The translations under genes were made by a program, and so were the position numbers. From positions 3,038,001 through 3,102,000 of the forward strand of contig NZ_JACCBI010000001.1 of assembly GCF_013407835.1 (NCBI RefSeq): DNA of 64,000 nucleotides. The letters run 5' to 3'. The notes beneath the pieces are model-generated. The model was not told where the DNA came from and did no database searches. It worked only from the letters and a program-made list of their open reading frames with translations. Below, one piece after another: positions 1-8,277 of this stretch. Within the stretch, counting starts at the first letter, position 1. Each line of letters starts with the position of its first letter. This DNA comes from Agromyces atrinae. GTDB taxonomy: Bacteria > Actinomycetota > Actinomycetes > Actinomycetales > Microbacteriaceae.

Positions 1-671
1 GCACCGCGGCGTTCGTGACGAGCCGGTTGTCTCGGCAGCAGGTCGGGTCGCATCGCGTGTCGCATGACGGGCCCGCGGCCGTGACGCCGATGCGCTCGCG
101 CGGCTTCCCCCTCATCGTCATCGCGATGATCGCGCCCGGCATCATCCTCGGCTGCATTGAGATCGCGGCGCCCGCCATCGCCGCCGGTGCCTCGTCGACC
201 GTGCTCTCCGGAGTGCTGCTCGCGCTCTTCGCGGGAGCCAGCGCGATCGGCGGGCTCGTCTACGGGCGGCTGCGCGTGCGCGCGACGTTCGAGCGTCAGC
301 TGCTCGTGATCGTCGCGGTGCTACTCGTCGTATCGGCTGCGACCGGTCTGATCGGAGGCCCGCTCGCCGCACTCATCGGCTTCGCGCTCGCGGGGCTCTT
401 CCTCGCGCCTGTGCTCATCGTCGGCTACCTCGCCGCCGACGCGCGCACCGACCCGCGTTCGCGCACCGAGGCGAGCAGCTGGATCAACACCGCCGTGAAC
501 TTCGGCGCGGCGATCGGTGCGCTCGTGTTCGGGGCGCTGACGGATGCCACCGGGCCGGGTGTGGCGCTGGTGTGGACGGTTGTCGGGGCTGGGGTTGTGC
601 TGGTGGGGTGTGGGCCGTGGTTGGTTCGGGGGCGTGGGCGGGGGCGGAATGTGGGTGATGTCGGGCGCTGA
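1..671 (+). CDS. MFS transporter, C-terminal half (partial at left edge)
   Basis: This is the C-terminal part of a major facilitator superfamily transporter; its frame is open from base 3 with no start in the window. About 220 residues are visible, with roughly six hydrophobic segments (such as PLIVIAMIAPGIILGCIEI and TVLSGVLLALFAGASAIGG) and a GGLVYGRLR loop typical of the second half of MFS proteins. WINTAVNFGAAIGALVFGAL resembles the late MFS helices. The protein ends in an Arg/Gly-rich cytoplasmic tail. It acts in the inner membrane. The substrate cannot be told, although the arrangement fits drug-efflux type MFS proteins. Confidence 0.8.
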   Translation, partial: TAAFVTSRLSRQQVGSHRVSHDGPAAVTPMRSRGFPLIVIAMIAPGIILGCIEIAAPAIAAGASSTVLSGVLLALFAGASAIGGLVYGRLRVRATFERQLLVIVAVLLVVSAATGLIGGPLAALIGFALAGLFLAPVLIVGYLAADARTDPRSRTEASSWINTAVNFGAAIGALVFGALTDATGPGVALVWTVVGAGVVLVGCGPWLVRGRGRGRNVGDVGR

Positions 672-805
672 CGCCCGCAGCTTGAACGAGCCGGTTGTGA
701 ATCCTCAACACCAGATAACTGCATCGGGTGTTGGCACGCGGGTCTGTCTTCGATTGGAGCTGAACGAGAACCGCTCAGGTTCACCTACAAATTCTTGCAC
801 TGGAA

Positions 806-2188
806 CTATCGCGGGCCATAGGGGCCGCGGAGGTGCTGTACCAGTCCGCCAATGTCGGGATAGACGGAGGAGTAGGTGAGCCCTTTGAGCTTGAGGTACT
901 CGCGAATATCACGTTTCGCGCGGGCGAGAATCCGGAACGCAAACAGCGGCACGAGGTTCGCGTCGTTTGGCTTCGTCAGGACATCGTGACGCGATGGCAA
1001 TCCAACGATGGATGTTGCTCTGACGATCTCTGAAGCGCGCCAGTCCTGGGAGAGCGCGTTTGAGAATATGGACTCGACATCTTTCGTGAGAATCGGCCCC
1101 GCTTCGAGGAGGAATCCAGCACGTTGAGCGCGCATTCGGTCACTTAAGGCCGGAGGGAACCAAGCCCACGTCTTCGTGCCTGTGCCCCAATCGACACGCC
1201 GTCGTTGCTCATTGTCCGTCCAGGCGTGCCAAAATGGCACGCCATCTCCGTCTGGCACAGAGGCATCGGATTCGGAGATGCCCGATTGTCTGCGCGGTGC
1301 CCGTCCCCAGCCAAGGACTAATCCATCGACTTCATCGAGCGTGGGATGAGCTTCAACTGCGAACCACGTCGCGATCTCTGGGTCGACTGTCGCATCCAGA
1401 AGTCGCGTGGGTGCCCCATGATGTTGAAGCTTTGCGAAGAACTCGACAGGTCGGCGAACGCGTTTCCCCCACTCTCGTCCGGAATCTAACGTGGCGATCT
1501 CAGCGGCAATCAGGCGGTCCTCGTCCACCTTCGCGCTCTGCTCTAATTGCCGGTGTAGGGAACTATGGACGGCCCATGCTGCATCTTGTTGTCCTCGCCA
1601 CACAGGTCGATGCAGATGATGCTTTGTCTGCACCGCGCTGAGAGCCTTCAGTAGTGAGCGGACATCGCAAATTTCAACAACATGCTCGCTAAAGAAGACC
1701 TCCGGTGTGCGCGATGCCCTCGGCTTGGATGTCGGCTCCGATCCGGCGGCAGCTGCCAGTTGCGCGGCCGAATAGAGCGACTCGACGGACGCAGAATCCC
1801 GCAGGAAGCGACTCGTAAGGGTGATCGACTTCCAAAATGAATCGGGACCTTCGAGTGGTGCCAGTCTTAGGGATTCGAGCAGCGCGGGGCTGAGCCACTT
1901 GAACACCTCCTGCGCGGGAGAATTGATGCCCACCTCAAGGCCCCGCATCGGAACCAGAACCTGCTTGAGGATGGCTGGATCTATCTGGAAAGCCTGCTGC
2001 GCACCGAGAGTGGCAAACTTGCGCAGTACATCTTCGGTTCCCGGCAGGTTGCCAATGGCGGCAAGGTCCGTGGGAATGTCATCGGCTTCTGCCGTTAGGT
2101 CTTCTGGCTCTTCGCCGGCGCGCAGGCCCGCCTCGCCCGGGCCGGAGTCCGACGGGCCGGAGATGTCGTTACCCGCTTCGGGACTCAT
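806..2188 (-). CDS. FRG domain-containing protein
   Basis: A 460-residue protein with an FRG domain in its C-terminal 290 residues. Visible hallmarks are VWRGQQD (about 196-202), LQHHGAPTRLLDAT (254-267), RMRAQRAGFLLE (351-362) and the closing segment around YLKLKGLTYSSVYPDIGGLV (431-450). The first 160 residues are acidic and Pro/Gly-rich, then helical, and match no family I recognise. The molecular activity of FRG proteins is not established; they occur often in variable or defence-type regions. The gene has lower GC and more mixed codon use than its neighbours, which suggests horizontal acquisition. It is monocistronic and divergent from the 205-residue gene that follows. Confidence 0.8.
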   Translation of the reverse strand: MSPEAGNDISGPSDSGPGEAGLRAGEEPEDLTAEADDIPTDLAAIGNLPGTEDVLRKFATLGAQQAFQIDPAILKQVLVPMRGLEVGINSPAQEVFKWLSPALLESLRLAPLEGPDSFWKSITLTSRFLRDSASVESLYSAAQLAAAAGSEPTSKPRASRTPEVFFSEHVVEICDVRSLLKALSAVQTKHHLHRPVWRGQQDAAWAVHSSLHRQLEQSAKVDEDRLIAAEIATLDSGREWGKRVRRPVEFFAKLQHHGAPTRLLDATVDPEIATWFAVEAHPTLDEVDGLVLGWGRAPRRQSGISESDASVPDGDGVPFWHAWTDNEQRRRVDWGTGTKTWAWFPPALSDRMRAQRAGFLLEAGPILTKDVESIFSNALSQDWRASEIVRATSIVGLPSRHDVLTKPNDANLVPLFAFRILARAKRDIREYLKLKGLTYSSVYPDIGGLVQHLRGPYGPR

Positions 2189-2426
2189 GGTGGAACGCTA
2201 CCGTGAACCTCGACTCGTTTCTACGTCCCGAACTTACGCACGAGGCCCCAGGGTCTCAATGCGATGACCCTGTTCACGTGTTTGCGAACGCACGACCTAT
2301 TCGCCCGACCGGGAGACGGACGGACTCAGACGTTTGACCGAAGGGCCGTGCCGCGTGCGCTCGCGCAGAGCCCGACGCCCGAAGGTCGGAGGACGCGTGT
2401 CGTAGGCGACCGGTACATTCGTGCGT

Positions 2427-3044
2427 ATGCCAGACCTTCCGTCGCCGTTGCCTCGCTACTACTACCTCAGTTGGATCGAAGGCGAGCACAACCACGACGA
2501 GGGATTGAAGCTCGCGAAATCTCTCGCAGGTCGTCACGAGCGACAACTCACTGTGATTCGAGCGAGCAAGAATCACCTCGAGCCCATTTTCAAAGGCATC
2601 GACGTCGTCACCACCCGGTCCGGTGGCCCACTGCATGGTCGGTTCGTAGCCGCGCTATATCCGGATGTGCGCGATATGACTCGCTTCTTCGCTGACGATC
2701 TGCAGTTCATGGTCATTGACTGGGCGGGCAACCCGTCGCGCGGGTGGGCCGAAATACATGGCGCCTACGACCTGCGGGAGGGTCGGTATCTCGAGGATGA
2801 ACGTCCAGACGAAGTTCGAGAGATTCACGAGCACCTCGACTTCTCCGGCTACAACGGTTACACGAGCCCGCCCGGTAGCTACACGGTCAAGGGTGACCTC
2901 GATGAACTCTACGAGCACGGCTGGCTGGACGAACGCGGCAAGGACTATCTGATGGCGGCCATGCTTGCGAACCACTCCGACGGCTCGCTCGCCGACCTTC
3001 GAAACCTCGCAGACAAGATTAATCCGAAGCCGCCACGCGACTGA
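2427..3044 (+). CDS. hypothetical protein, about 205 aa
   Basis: I do not recognise this protein. It is acidic and soluble-looking, with no signal peptide or membrane segment. It contains aromatic-rich patches (RYYYLSWIEGEHNHDEG near the start, HLDFSGYNGYTSPPGSY in the middle) and a leucine-rich C-terminal helix. Two in-frame starts are possible, GTG at 2421 and ATG at 2427; neither has a strong ribosome binding site, and I chose the ATG. It lies in the same lower-GC stretch as the divergent FRG gene and overlaps the end of a probable decayed gene on the other strand. Context suggests accessory DNA; function is unknown. Confidence 0.6.
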   Translation: MPDLPSPLPRYYYLSWIEGEHNHDEGLKLAKSLAGRHERQLTVIRASKNHLEPIFKGIDVVTTRSGGPLHGRFVAALYPDVRDMTRFFADDLQFMVIDWAGNPSRGWAEIHGAYDLREGRYLEDERPDEVREIHEHLDFSGYNGYTSPPGSYTVKGDLDELYEHGWLDERGKDYLMAAMLANHSDGSLADLRNLADKINPKPPRD

Positions 3045-3545
3045 AACTGGCGATCTCGTTGGCCCACAAGCCGGAAGATGGGGCCAGGCAAGCGCGTGCC
3101 CGGATGCCGATCATCAATTGGAACGCGAAGTAAAGCCCATCGGCTGGGTCAAGCTCGCAAAGGTCGATGTGGTTTCTCGGGTGGCATAAAAGGTTCAGCA
3201 CGCCGCCATCAACCGATCCATCCCGATCCGGCAGATGGAATACAAGTCCGCGACTGCCGTGAGAGGGCCCTCCTAATACGAGTCTCGATGTGATCGTCGA
3301 GGCCGGTTCGAAGCTCCACACTTGGAAGGTCGTTGTGCGTCAGAAGGAGGCCGTTGGTGATTCCGCTGTTCGTAAGCTGCTAGGTCGTCGCCGTTCATCC
3401 CGTCCAGCGAGACTTTCAAGCTGATCGCAGATTCCTTACCGTTGTCCTCCTCCGCAGCACTACGTCCGTCTTGATCTCTTCGACCCGAATCGCTGGGCTG
3501 GCGCCTAGCATTCGGCTCCATCCTGTGCCTGAGATGTGCCATGAG
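3019..3545 (-). pseudogene. probable decayed gene fragment
   Basis: Reading the minus strand, protein-like sequence moves between frames. The end (3321 to 3019) reads sensibly with segments such as HGSRGLVFHLPDRDGSVDGG and LDPADGLYFAFQLMIGIRAR. The part before it (about 3545 to 3330) reads in another frame with ISLKVSLDGMNGDDLAAYEQ, then TNGLLLTHNDLPSVELRTGL in a third. This pattern fits an old coding sequence broken by frameshifts. I cannot name the family. The 3' end overlaps the convergent 205-residue gene by 26 bases. From 3546 to 3692 I see nothing else. The alternative is a short real gene at 3019-3321. Confidence 0.35.
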
Positions 3546-3692
3546 ATCCGGGACAGCCGACTTGGATCTCTTCTAACAGTCGCCGATCAGTCCGATCTCA
3601 CTTCACCAAGGACTGATTGACGACGGCCCAAGCCCACTCAACATCGTGAGCTCGAGCGATCGTCGGAACCGTGCCTCGAGTCCGCGATGACT

Positions 3693-4376
3693 TCAGCCGA
3701 ACAAGGCCGCAACGATGTCGTGCGTGTATCCGTCGGGGCCAGTGTTGACCCAATGAGTTGCGATCCAGATGTTTTCCCGGAAGAAGTGGGATTCACCAGC
3801 ATTGCCGTCATCCGTCTTCGGCGTCTCGAACACGCAACGGATGCCGTCCAACTCGTCGTAACAGGTTTGCCCCAGCTCCTGCAGTCGAGCGGGTAGGTCG
3901 GTCATCTGATCCGATTCAATGTTCACGACGTTCGTCAACAGGCCGCGGTCAGATCCTCCGCCCGTCGCGCCCCACTTGCAAGTGAGAGCAGTTTGCGATG
4001 TGGCCACGCCAGTGATGTCGTCGTCGAAGTACCGGCCTGTCCCTTTCTCAGGATCGTTCGTCCACTCGGGGTTTAGAACGAGCCCGTCGAACTCTGGGGT
4101 GAGGTCGCGCGTGTAGATCTCGTCACAACTGCTCGGGATATCGACCCGGGATGCCGTCGGCTCGGCGCTGTCTGTGGCGGTCGGTTCGGCAGGCGCGGGG
4201 GATGCGGGACTCGTAGCTTGATCGGAGATCGGCGCCTCCGCGCTCGCACCGCCGCCCGACGTCACCGATAATGTCACCGCAACCGACGCGATCGCTACGA
4301 GTACGATCGCCGCGACAAGAGCGACCCAGAAGACGGGGCGTTTCGAGAGCGGTGTGCGACCTGCTATGTCTGCCAT
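3693..4376 (-). CDS. membrane-anchored exported protein of unknown function
   Basis: A 227-residue protein with one N-terminal membrane segment (FWVALVAAIVLVAIASVAV, about 16-34). A Ser/Thr/Pro/Ala-rich linker follows, then an extracytoplasmic domain from about residue 80. The domain has three cysteines (SSCDEIY, LTCKWG, TCYDEL) plus IRCVFE, enough for two disulfides. There is no lipobox cysteine at the helix end, so it is probably a type II membrane protein rather than a lipoprotein. Small exported proteins with this helix-linker-Cys-domain layout are common in Actinobacteria and poorly characterised. It is transcribed alone, divergently from hutG. Confidence 0.65.
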   Translation of the reverse strand: MADIAGRTPLSKRPVFWVALVAAIVLVAIASVAVTLSVTSGGGASAEAPISDQATSPASPAPAEPTATDSAEPTASRVDIPSSCDEIYTRDLTPEFDGLVLNPEWTNDPEKGTGRYFDDDITGVATSQTALTCKWGATGGGSDRGLLTNVVNIESDQMTDLPARLQELGQTCYDELDGIRCVFETPKTDDGNAGESHFFRENIWIATHWVNTGPDGYTHDIVAALFG

Positions 4377-4548
4377 CGAGTTCCTCTCGGGATAGCGGCA
4401 GCATAGCGAGAGGCGCTGCTCGGAGTAACGATGAGCTCGGGTATCCCGTGACCCTCACTGATCGTGCGCCGACCTGATCCGGCATCCCAGACACCCGCAC
4501 CTTCCCCACCCACTGCGCCCACCCTGCCCGCCGTCATACCCTCGACGC

Positions 4549-5454
4549 ATGACCACGTTGTCGCAGGATCCCCTCTGGCCGCGCGCCGGCGACTGGCCCG
4601 ACACCGCGCGATCAGGCCACGCCGCCCTCGCCCTCCTCGGCGTACCTGCCTTCCGCACCTCGCTCTCGCCGACGCGCGCGGACGAGACGCCGGCCGCCGT
4701 GCGCGAGGCGCTGCGCCGTTACAGCCCGGCGCTGATCGACCCGATCGCCGAGATCGGCGAGAGCATCATCGATCTCGGCGACATCCGCGACCCTGACGGC
4801 GAGGAAGGCGAGGCGCGCACCCGAGCCGCCGTCAATGAAGCGTTGCAGAGCGCGACCGCCCTCCTCGCCCTCGGCGGCGACAATTCCGTCACGGTCGCGA
4901 CGGCGCTCGGCGCGTGGGGCGACGACCTTTCGACGGCCGGCCTGATCACGCTCGATGCGCACTACGACCTGCGCGACGGCATCTCGAACGGGTCGCCCGT
5001 GCGGCGCCTCATCGAGGCCGGGCTCGACCCGACGCGCATCGTGCAGATCGGCATCGCCGACTTCGCGAACTCCGCGGCCTACGCCCGTCGCGCCGCCGTC
5101 CTCGGCATCACCGTCATCCACCGCGATGAATTGCACGATCGGCGCCCCGCCGAGGTGATGGCCGACGCGCTCGCGATCGCGGGAGCGGCGGGCGGCCCCA
5201 TCCACCTCGATGTCGACGTCGACGTGTGCGACCGCTCGATCGCGCCCGCTTGCCCGGCCTCGGTGCCCGGCGGCATCGCGGCGTGGGAGCTGCGCGCGTT
5301 CGTGCGCGCCGCCGCCCGCGACCCGCGGGTGCGCTCGGCCGACATCGTCGAGATCGATGCGACGACGGATGCCGCCGACGGCCGCACCGTCCGCCTCGCC
5401 GCCCTCACCGTGCTCGAGTTCGCGGCGGGCCTGGCCCTCAGGGATGACGCATGA
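4549..5454 (+). CDS. hutG: arginase-family ureohydrolase, probable formimidoylglutamase
   Basis: A 301-residue ureohydrolase. The metal-site motifs are GGDN (109-112), DAHYD (136-140) and DVDVDVCD (221-228). These are the usual dimanganese ligands of the arginase/agmatinase fold, except that the His of the common GGDH is Asn here. Formimidoylglutamase (N-formimidoyl-L-glutamate to glutamate plus formamide) is inferred because hutI, hutU and hutH lie 6-12 kb away; agmatinase or arginase remain possible. The start is the ATG at 4549. The stop overlaps the start of the next gene by four bases (ATGA), so the two are probably translationally coupled. The enzyme should be cytoplasmic. Confidence 0.7.
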   Translation: MTTLSQDPLWPRAGDWPDTARSGHAALALLGVPAFRTSLSPTRADETPAAVREALRRYSPALIDPIAEIGESIIDLGDIRDPDGEEGEARTRAAVNEALQSATALLALGGDNSVTVATALGAWGDDLSTAGLITLDAHYDLRDGISNGSPVRRLIEAGLDPTRIVQIGIADFANSAAYARRAAVLGITVIHRDELHDRRPAEVMADALAIAGAAGGPIHLDVDVDVCDRSIAPACPASVPGGIAAWELRAFVRAAARDPRVRSADIVEIDATTDAADGRTVRLAALTVLEFAAGLALRDDA

Positions 5455-6077
5455 AAACCGACCTGAAGCGAGAACTCCCGAGCTACACCGCCCCGCGCGG
5501 CCGCTTCGAGGTCATCACGGTGCCGCCGCGCACCTACCTCATGGTCGACGGCGCGGGCGACCCGAACACCTCGGTCGAGTACGCCGATGCCCTCGCGACG
5601 CTGTACCCCGTCGCCTACGCGCTCAAGTTCTTCAGCAAGCGCGAGCTCGACCGCGACTACGTCGTGCCGCCGCTCGAGGCGCTGTGGTGGTCGGACGACT
5701 ACGCCGACTTCACGAGCGCCCGCGACAAATCGCGCTGGCGGTGGACGGCCATGCTGCTCGTCCCCGAGTGGTTGAGCGCCGAGCAGGTGGATGACGCGCG
5801 CGACGGTGTCGCACGGGCGGGCAAGGCTCCGGCGATCGAGCGGCTGCGCGTCGACACGCTCGACGAAGGGCTCTGCGTGCAGACCCTGCACATCGGGTCG
5901 TACGACGACGAGGCCCCCGTGCTCGCGGCGATGCACGACGAGTTCATCCCGTCGGAGGGCCTCGCGATGGCCGGCATCCACCACGAGATCTATCTGAGCG
6001 ATCCGCGCCGCACGGCGCCCGAGAAGCTCACGACGATCCTCAGGCAGCCGGTCGAGCGCGTCACCACGGGCGGCTGA
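5451..6077 (+). CDS. GyrI-like small-molecule-binding domain protein
   Basis: A 208-residue protein covered by a GyrI-like (SRPBCC-like ligand-binding) domain of the stand-alone type. It begins MKTDLKRELPSY and shows YLMVDGAGDPNTSVEYADAL, LYPVAYALKFFSKRELDRDY, PPLEALWWSDD and KSRWRWTAMLLVPEW, the conserved core of this family. There is no DNA-binding domain, so it is not a complete BmrR/MerR regulator. Its role may be binding or hydrolysing hydrophobic small molecules; some homologues have been reported to act on cyclopropanoid compounds. It overlaps hutG by four bases, but the link to histidine catabolism is positional only. Confidence 0.8.
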   Translation: MKTDLKRELPSYTAPRGRFEVITVPPRTYLMVDGAGDPNTSVEYADALATLYPVAYALKFFSKRELDRDYVVPPLEALWWSDDYADFTSARDKSRWRWTAMLLVPEWLSAEQVDDARDGVARAGKAPAIERLRVDTLDEGLCVQTLHIGSYDDEAPVLAAMHDEFIPSEGLAMAGIHHEIYLSDPRRTAPEKLTTILRQPVERVTTGG

Positions 6078-6157
6078 ACCCCCGGCCATTGCCCGTGTCG
6101 GACGCCCGGCGTAGCGTTGCGCGAGGAGCGGCAGTCGCCGCGCGAAGGGAGCTTCAC

Positions 6158-6928
6158 ATGATCTCGATGGACGACCGCGTCGTCGGTGCCCCGTGCTGGG
6201 CCGACCTCATGACGCCTGACATCGATCAGGCGATCGACTTCTACACCTCGGTCTTCGACTGGACGGCCGAGCGCGGCGACGAAGCGACCTACGGCGGCTA
6301 CACGACGTTCTTCCGCGACGGCGAGAAGGTCGCGGGTGTCATGCAGCGACAGCCCGACGACGTCACCCCCTCCGCATGGACGACGTACCTGCTGACCCTC
6401 AACGCGGCGGCGACGACGGCCGCGATCGCCGAGGCGGGCGGCACGGTCGTGTTCGAGCCGATGGATGTTCCGTCGATGGGCGTCATGGGCTTCGCGATCG
6501 ACCCGAGCGGCGCGGCGATCGGATACTGGCAGCCTGGCGGGCACGAGGGGTGGGATGCCTATGCGGTACCCAACGCGGTCGCCTGGAACGAACTCCACAC
6601 GACCGACTTCCGCGCGGCGACCGACTTCTACCAGCGCGCGTTCGATTGGACCTTCACGGTCGCGGGCGACACCGACGAGTTCCGCTACAGCAACTTCCAG
6701 CACGGCGAACAGCTCCTCGCCGGAGTCATGGACGGCTCTGCGTGGCTGACCGAGTCGACGCCCTCGGCGTGGCAGCTCTACATCGGTTCGAGCGATGTCG
6801 ATGCGACCGTCGCGCGTGCGCTCGAGAAGGGGGCGACGGTCGTCGAGGCTCCCGAGGTCACGCCGTACGGCACGCTCGCGGGCATCACCGACCCGGGCGG
6901 TGCCTACCTCAAGCTCCGGTCGATCTAG
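6158..6928 (+). CDS. VOC family protein with two glyoxalase-like domains
   Basis: A roughly 256-residue protein with two tandem vicinal-oxygen-chelate half-domains, each opening with the same pattern (CWADLMTPDIDQAIDFYTSV, then WNELHTTDFRAATDFYQRAF). This matches the two-domain VOC type seen in the mycobacterial 27-30 kDa antigen (Cfp30B) family. I chose the ATG at 6158 because GAAGGGA lies just upstream and the conserved domain starts about ten residues in; an upstream in-frame start at 6089 adds only low-complexity sequence. The last 20 bases overlap the convergent ROK regulator. Substrate unknown; function in detoxification or stress is inference from the family. Confidence 0.85.
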   Translation: MISMDDRVVGAPCWADLMTPDIDQAIDFYTSVFDWTAERGDEATYGGYTTFFRDGEKVAGVMQRQPDDVTPSAWTTYLLTLNAAATTAAIAEAGGTVVFEPMDVPSMGVMGFAIDPSGAAIGYWQPGGHEGWDAYAVPNAVAWNELHTTDFRAATDFYQRAFDWTFTVAGDTDEFRYSNFQHGEQLLAGVMDGSAWLTESTPSAWQLYIGSSDVDATVARALEKGATVVEAPEVTPYGTLAGITDPGGAYLKLRSI

Positions 6929-8168
6929 CCGCATCGAGGTCGAGGGCGCTCTCGCGCACGGCTGCGAGGGCGTGATGGACCGCGCCCGTCGTCACGACAT
7001 CGGCTCCGAGCGTCGAGGCGAGGATGACGGGTGCCGTCGGGTCGTCATAGGCGGCGATCGCCGCGCGCGTCAAGTCGACGAGGCGAGCGGATGACGCGGC
7101 GAGAGCTCCCGCGATGATCACGCGATCGACGTCGAGCAGGTCGCCGAGCACGATGCAGATGCGTGCGAGACGCGCGGCGAGACGCTCGACGAGTACCGCT
7201 GCCGCGGGGTCGGTCGCCGGGTCGGCGAGCAGCACGTCGGAGGCGTCGAGGTCGACGCGGTGCAGCACGCTCGACGGCGCGACGGTGTCGCCGGGTACCC
7301 CGGCCGCGACGGGCGACGTCGGTTGAGCGGCACCAGCCACCGCCTCCCGAGCCCACTCGCGGATGAGCGCCGCGAAGCCCGCGGTCGACCCGACGCCCTC
7401 GACGTGTTCGAGCGCGCGCAGCTCGCCCGCACCGCCGCGCACGCCGCGCAGCAGCCGCCCGTCGATGACGAGGCCGGCTCCGAGCCGTTCGCCCGAGAGC
7501 AGGGTGATCGACGACGCGGCATCCGCCCCGCTGCCGCCGGGCTCGGAACCCTCGGCGATCGCCGCGAGGTTCGCGTCGTTGTCGACGACGACGAGCCGGC
7601 CGGGCGCAGCGAGATCGTCGACGAAGCCGGGGTTCGATGTCGCCCAGAATCCATGGTCGGCGAGAGGGGAATGTCCGTGGGCATCTGTCGGAGCGGGCAC
7701 GCCGATGCAGAGAGCGCGCACGGTCGACGGGTCGACGCCCGCTGCCGCGACGACGTCGTCGATGACGGCGCGTACTGTGCGGCGGCGCTCGTCGCCCGAG
7801 TCATCCCCGTCGGTGAGGCGTTCGACGCGCGCGACGACGGTGCCGCGCAGATCGGCGAGGGCTGCGCTGACGCGGTGACGTCCGGCGTCGACGCCGACCA
7901 CTGCGGCCGCTTCGGCACGCACGGCGTAGCGACGAGCAGGGCGGCCGCGACGGGGTTCGTCGGCGCCCGCGTCATCCGTCTCGGCCAACCAGCCGCGGCG
8001 CACGAGCTCATCGCACACCCCGATGACGGTCGAGCGGGTGAGGCCCGTGTGGGCGATGAGGTCGTTGGCCGTGATCGTGCCCGTCGTCGACCAGGCGAAG
8101 CGCAGCACGAGCTCGGCGTTGAGCCGCCGCAGCACGTGGGGCGACGTTGCCGCAGAGTTCTCTGACAC
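6909..8168 (-). CDS. ROK family transcriptional regulator
   Basis: An approximately 419-residue repressor of the ROK family. The N-terminus has a winged helix-turn-helix (ANDLIAHTGLTRSTVIGVCD then a GRPARRY wing). The ROK sugar-kinase-like domain follows, with VVGVDAGRHRVSAALADLRG, DNDANLAA and a glycine-rich SGERLGAGLVIDGRLLRG loop. The canonical zinc cysteine cluster of ROK proteins is not obvious. I chose the GTG at 8168 because GAAAGG sits eight bases upstream; GTG at 8198 is an alternative. It is divergent from a GH13 alpha-glucosidase gene, so it probably represses that gene in response to a sugar. Its 3' end overlaps the VOC gene by 20 bases. Confidence 0.85.
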   Translation of the reverse strand: MSENSAATSPHVLRRLNAELVLRFAWSTTGTITANDLIAHTGLTRSTVIGVCDELVRRGWLAETDDAGADEPRRGRPARRYAVRAEAAAVVGVDAGRHRVSAALADLRGTVVARVERLTDGDDSGDERRRTVRAVIDDVVAAAGVDPSTVRALCIGVPAPTDAHGHSPLADHGFWATSNPGFVDDLAAPGRLVVVDNDANLAAIAEGSEPGGSGADAASSITLLSGERLGAGLVIDGRLLRGVRGGAGELRALEHVEGVGSTAGFAALIREWAREAVAGAAQPTSPVAAGVPGDTVAPSSVLHRVDLDASDVLLADPATDPAAAVLVERLAARLARICIVLGDLLDVDRVIIAGALAASSARLVDLTRAAIAAYDDPTAPVILASTLGADVVTTGAVHHALAAVRESALDLDAARSTGA

Positions 8169-8218
8169 GGTCTTGACCTTTCGCGCTCGGTGCTCCACGA
8201 TCGTGGGGACAGAATAGA

Positions 8219-8235
8219 TTTATACCCTAGATAAA
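8219..8235. promoter_or_regulatory. candidate ROK operator between divergent genes
   Basis: The intergenic gap holds an AT-rich inverted repeat, TTTAT-ACCCTAG-ATAAA (5-bp arms, 7-bp spacer), in otherwise very GC-rich DNA. TATACC next to it could serve as a -10 element for the glucosidase gene. A position between a ROK gene and its likely sugar-enzyme target is where an autoregulatory operator is expected. Binding by this regulator is inference. Confidence 0.4.
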
Positions 8236-8277
8236 GTGTGCGCGGGAGTATCTCGGCACAGAAAGGAATGGCGACTC

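Noticed and set aside
806..1033. Plus-strand short open frames across the FRG gene
   Set aside because: They run antisense to a clear FRG domain and show no homology or ribosome site.
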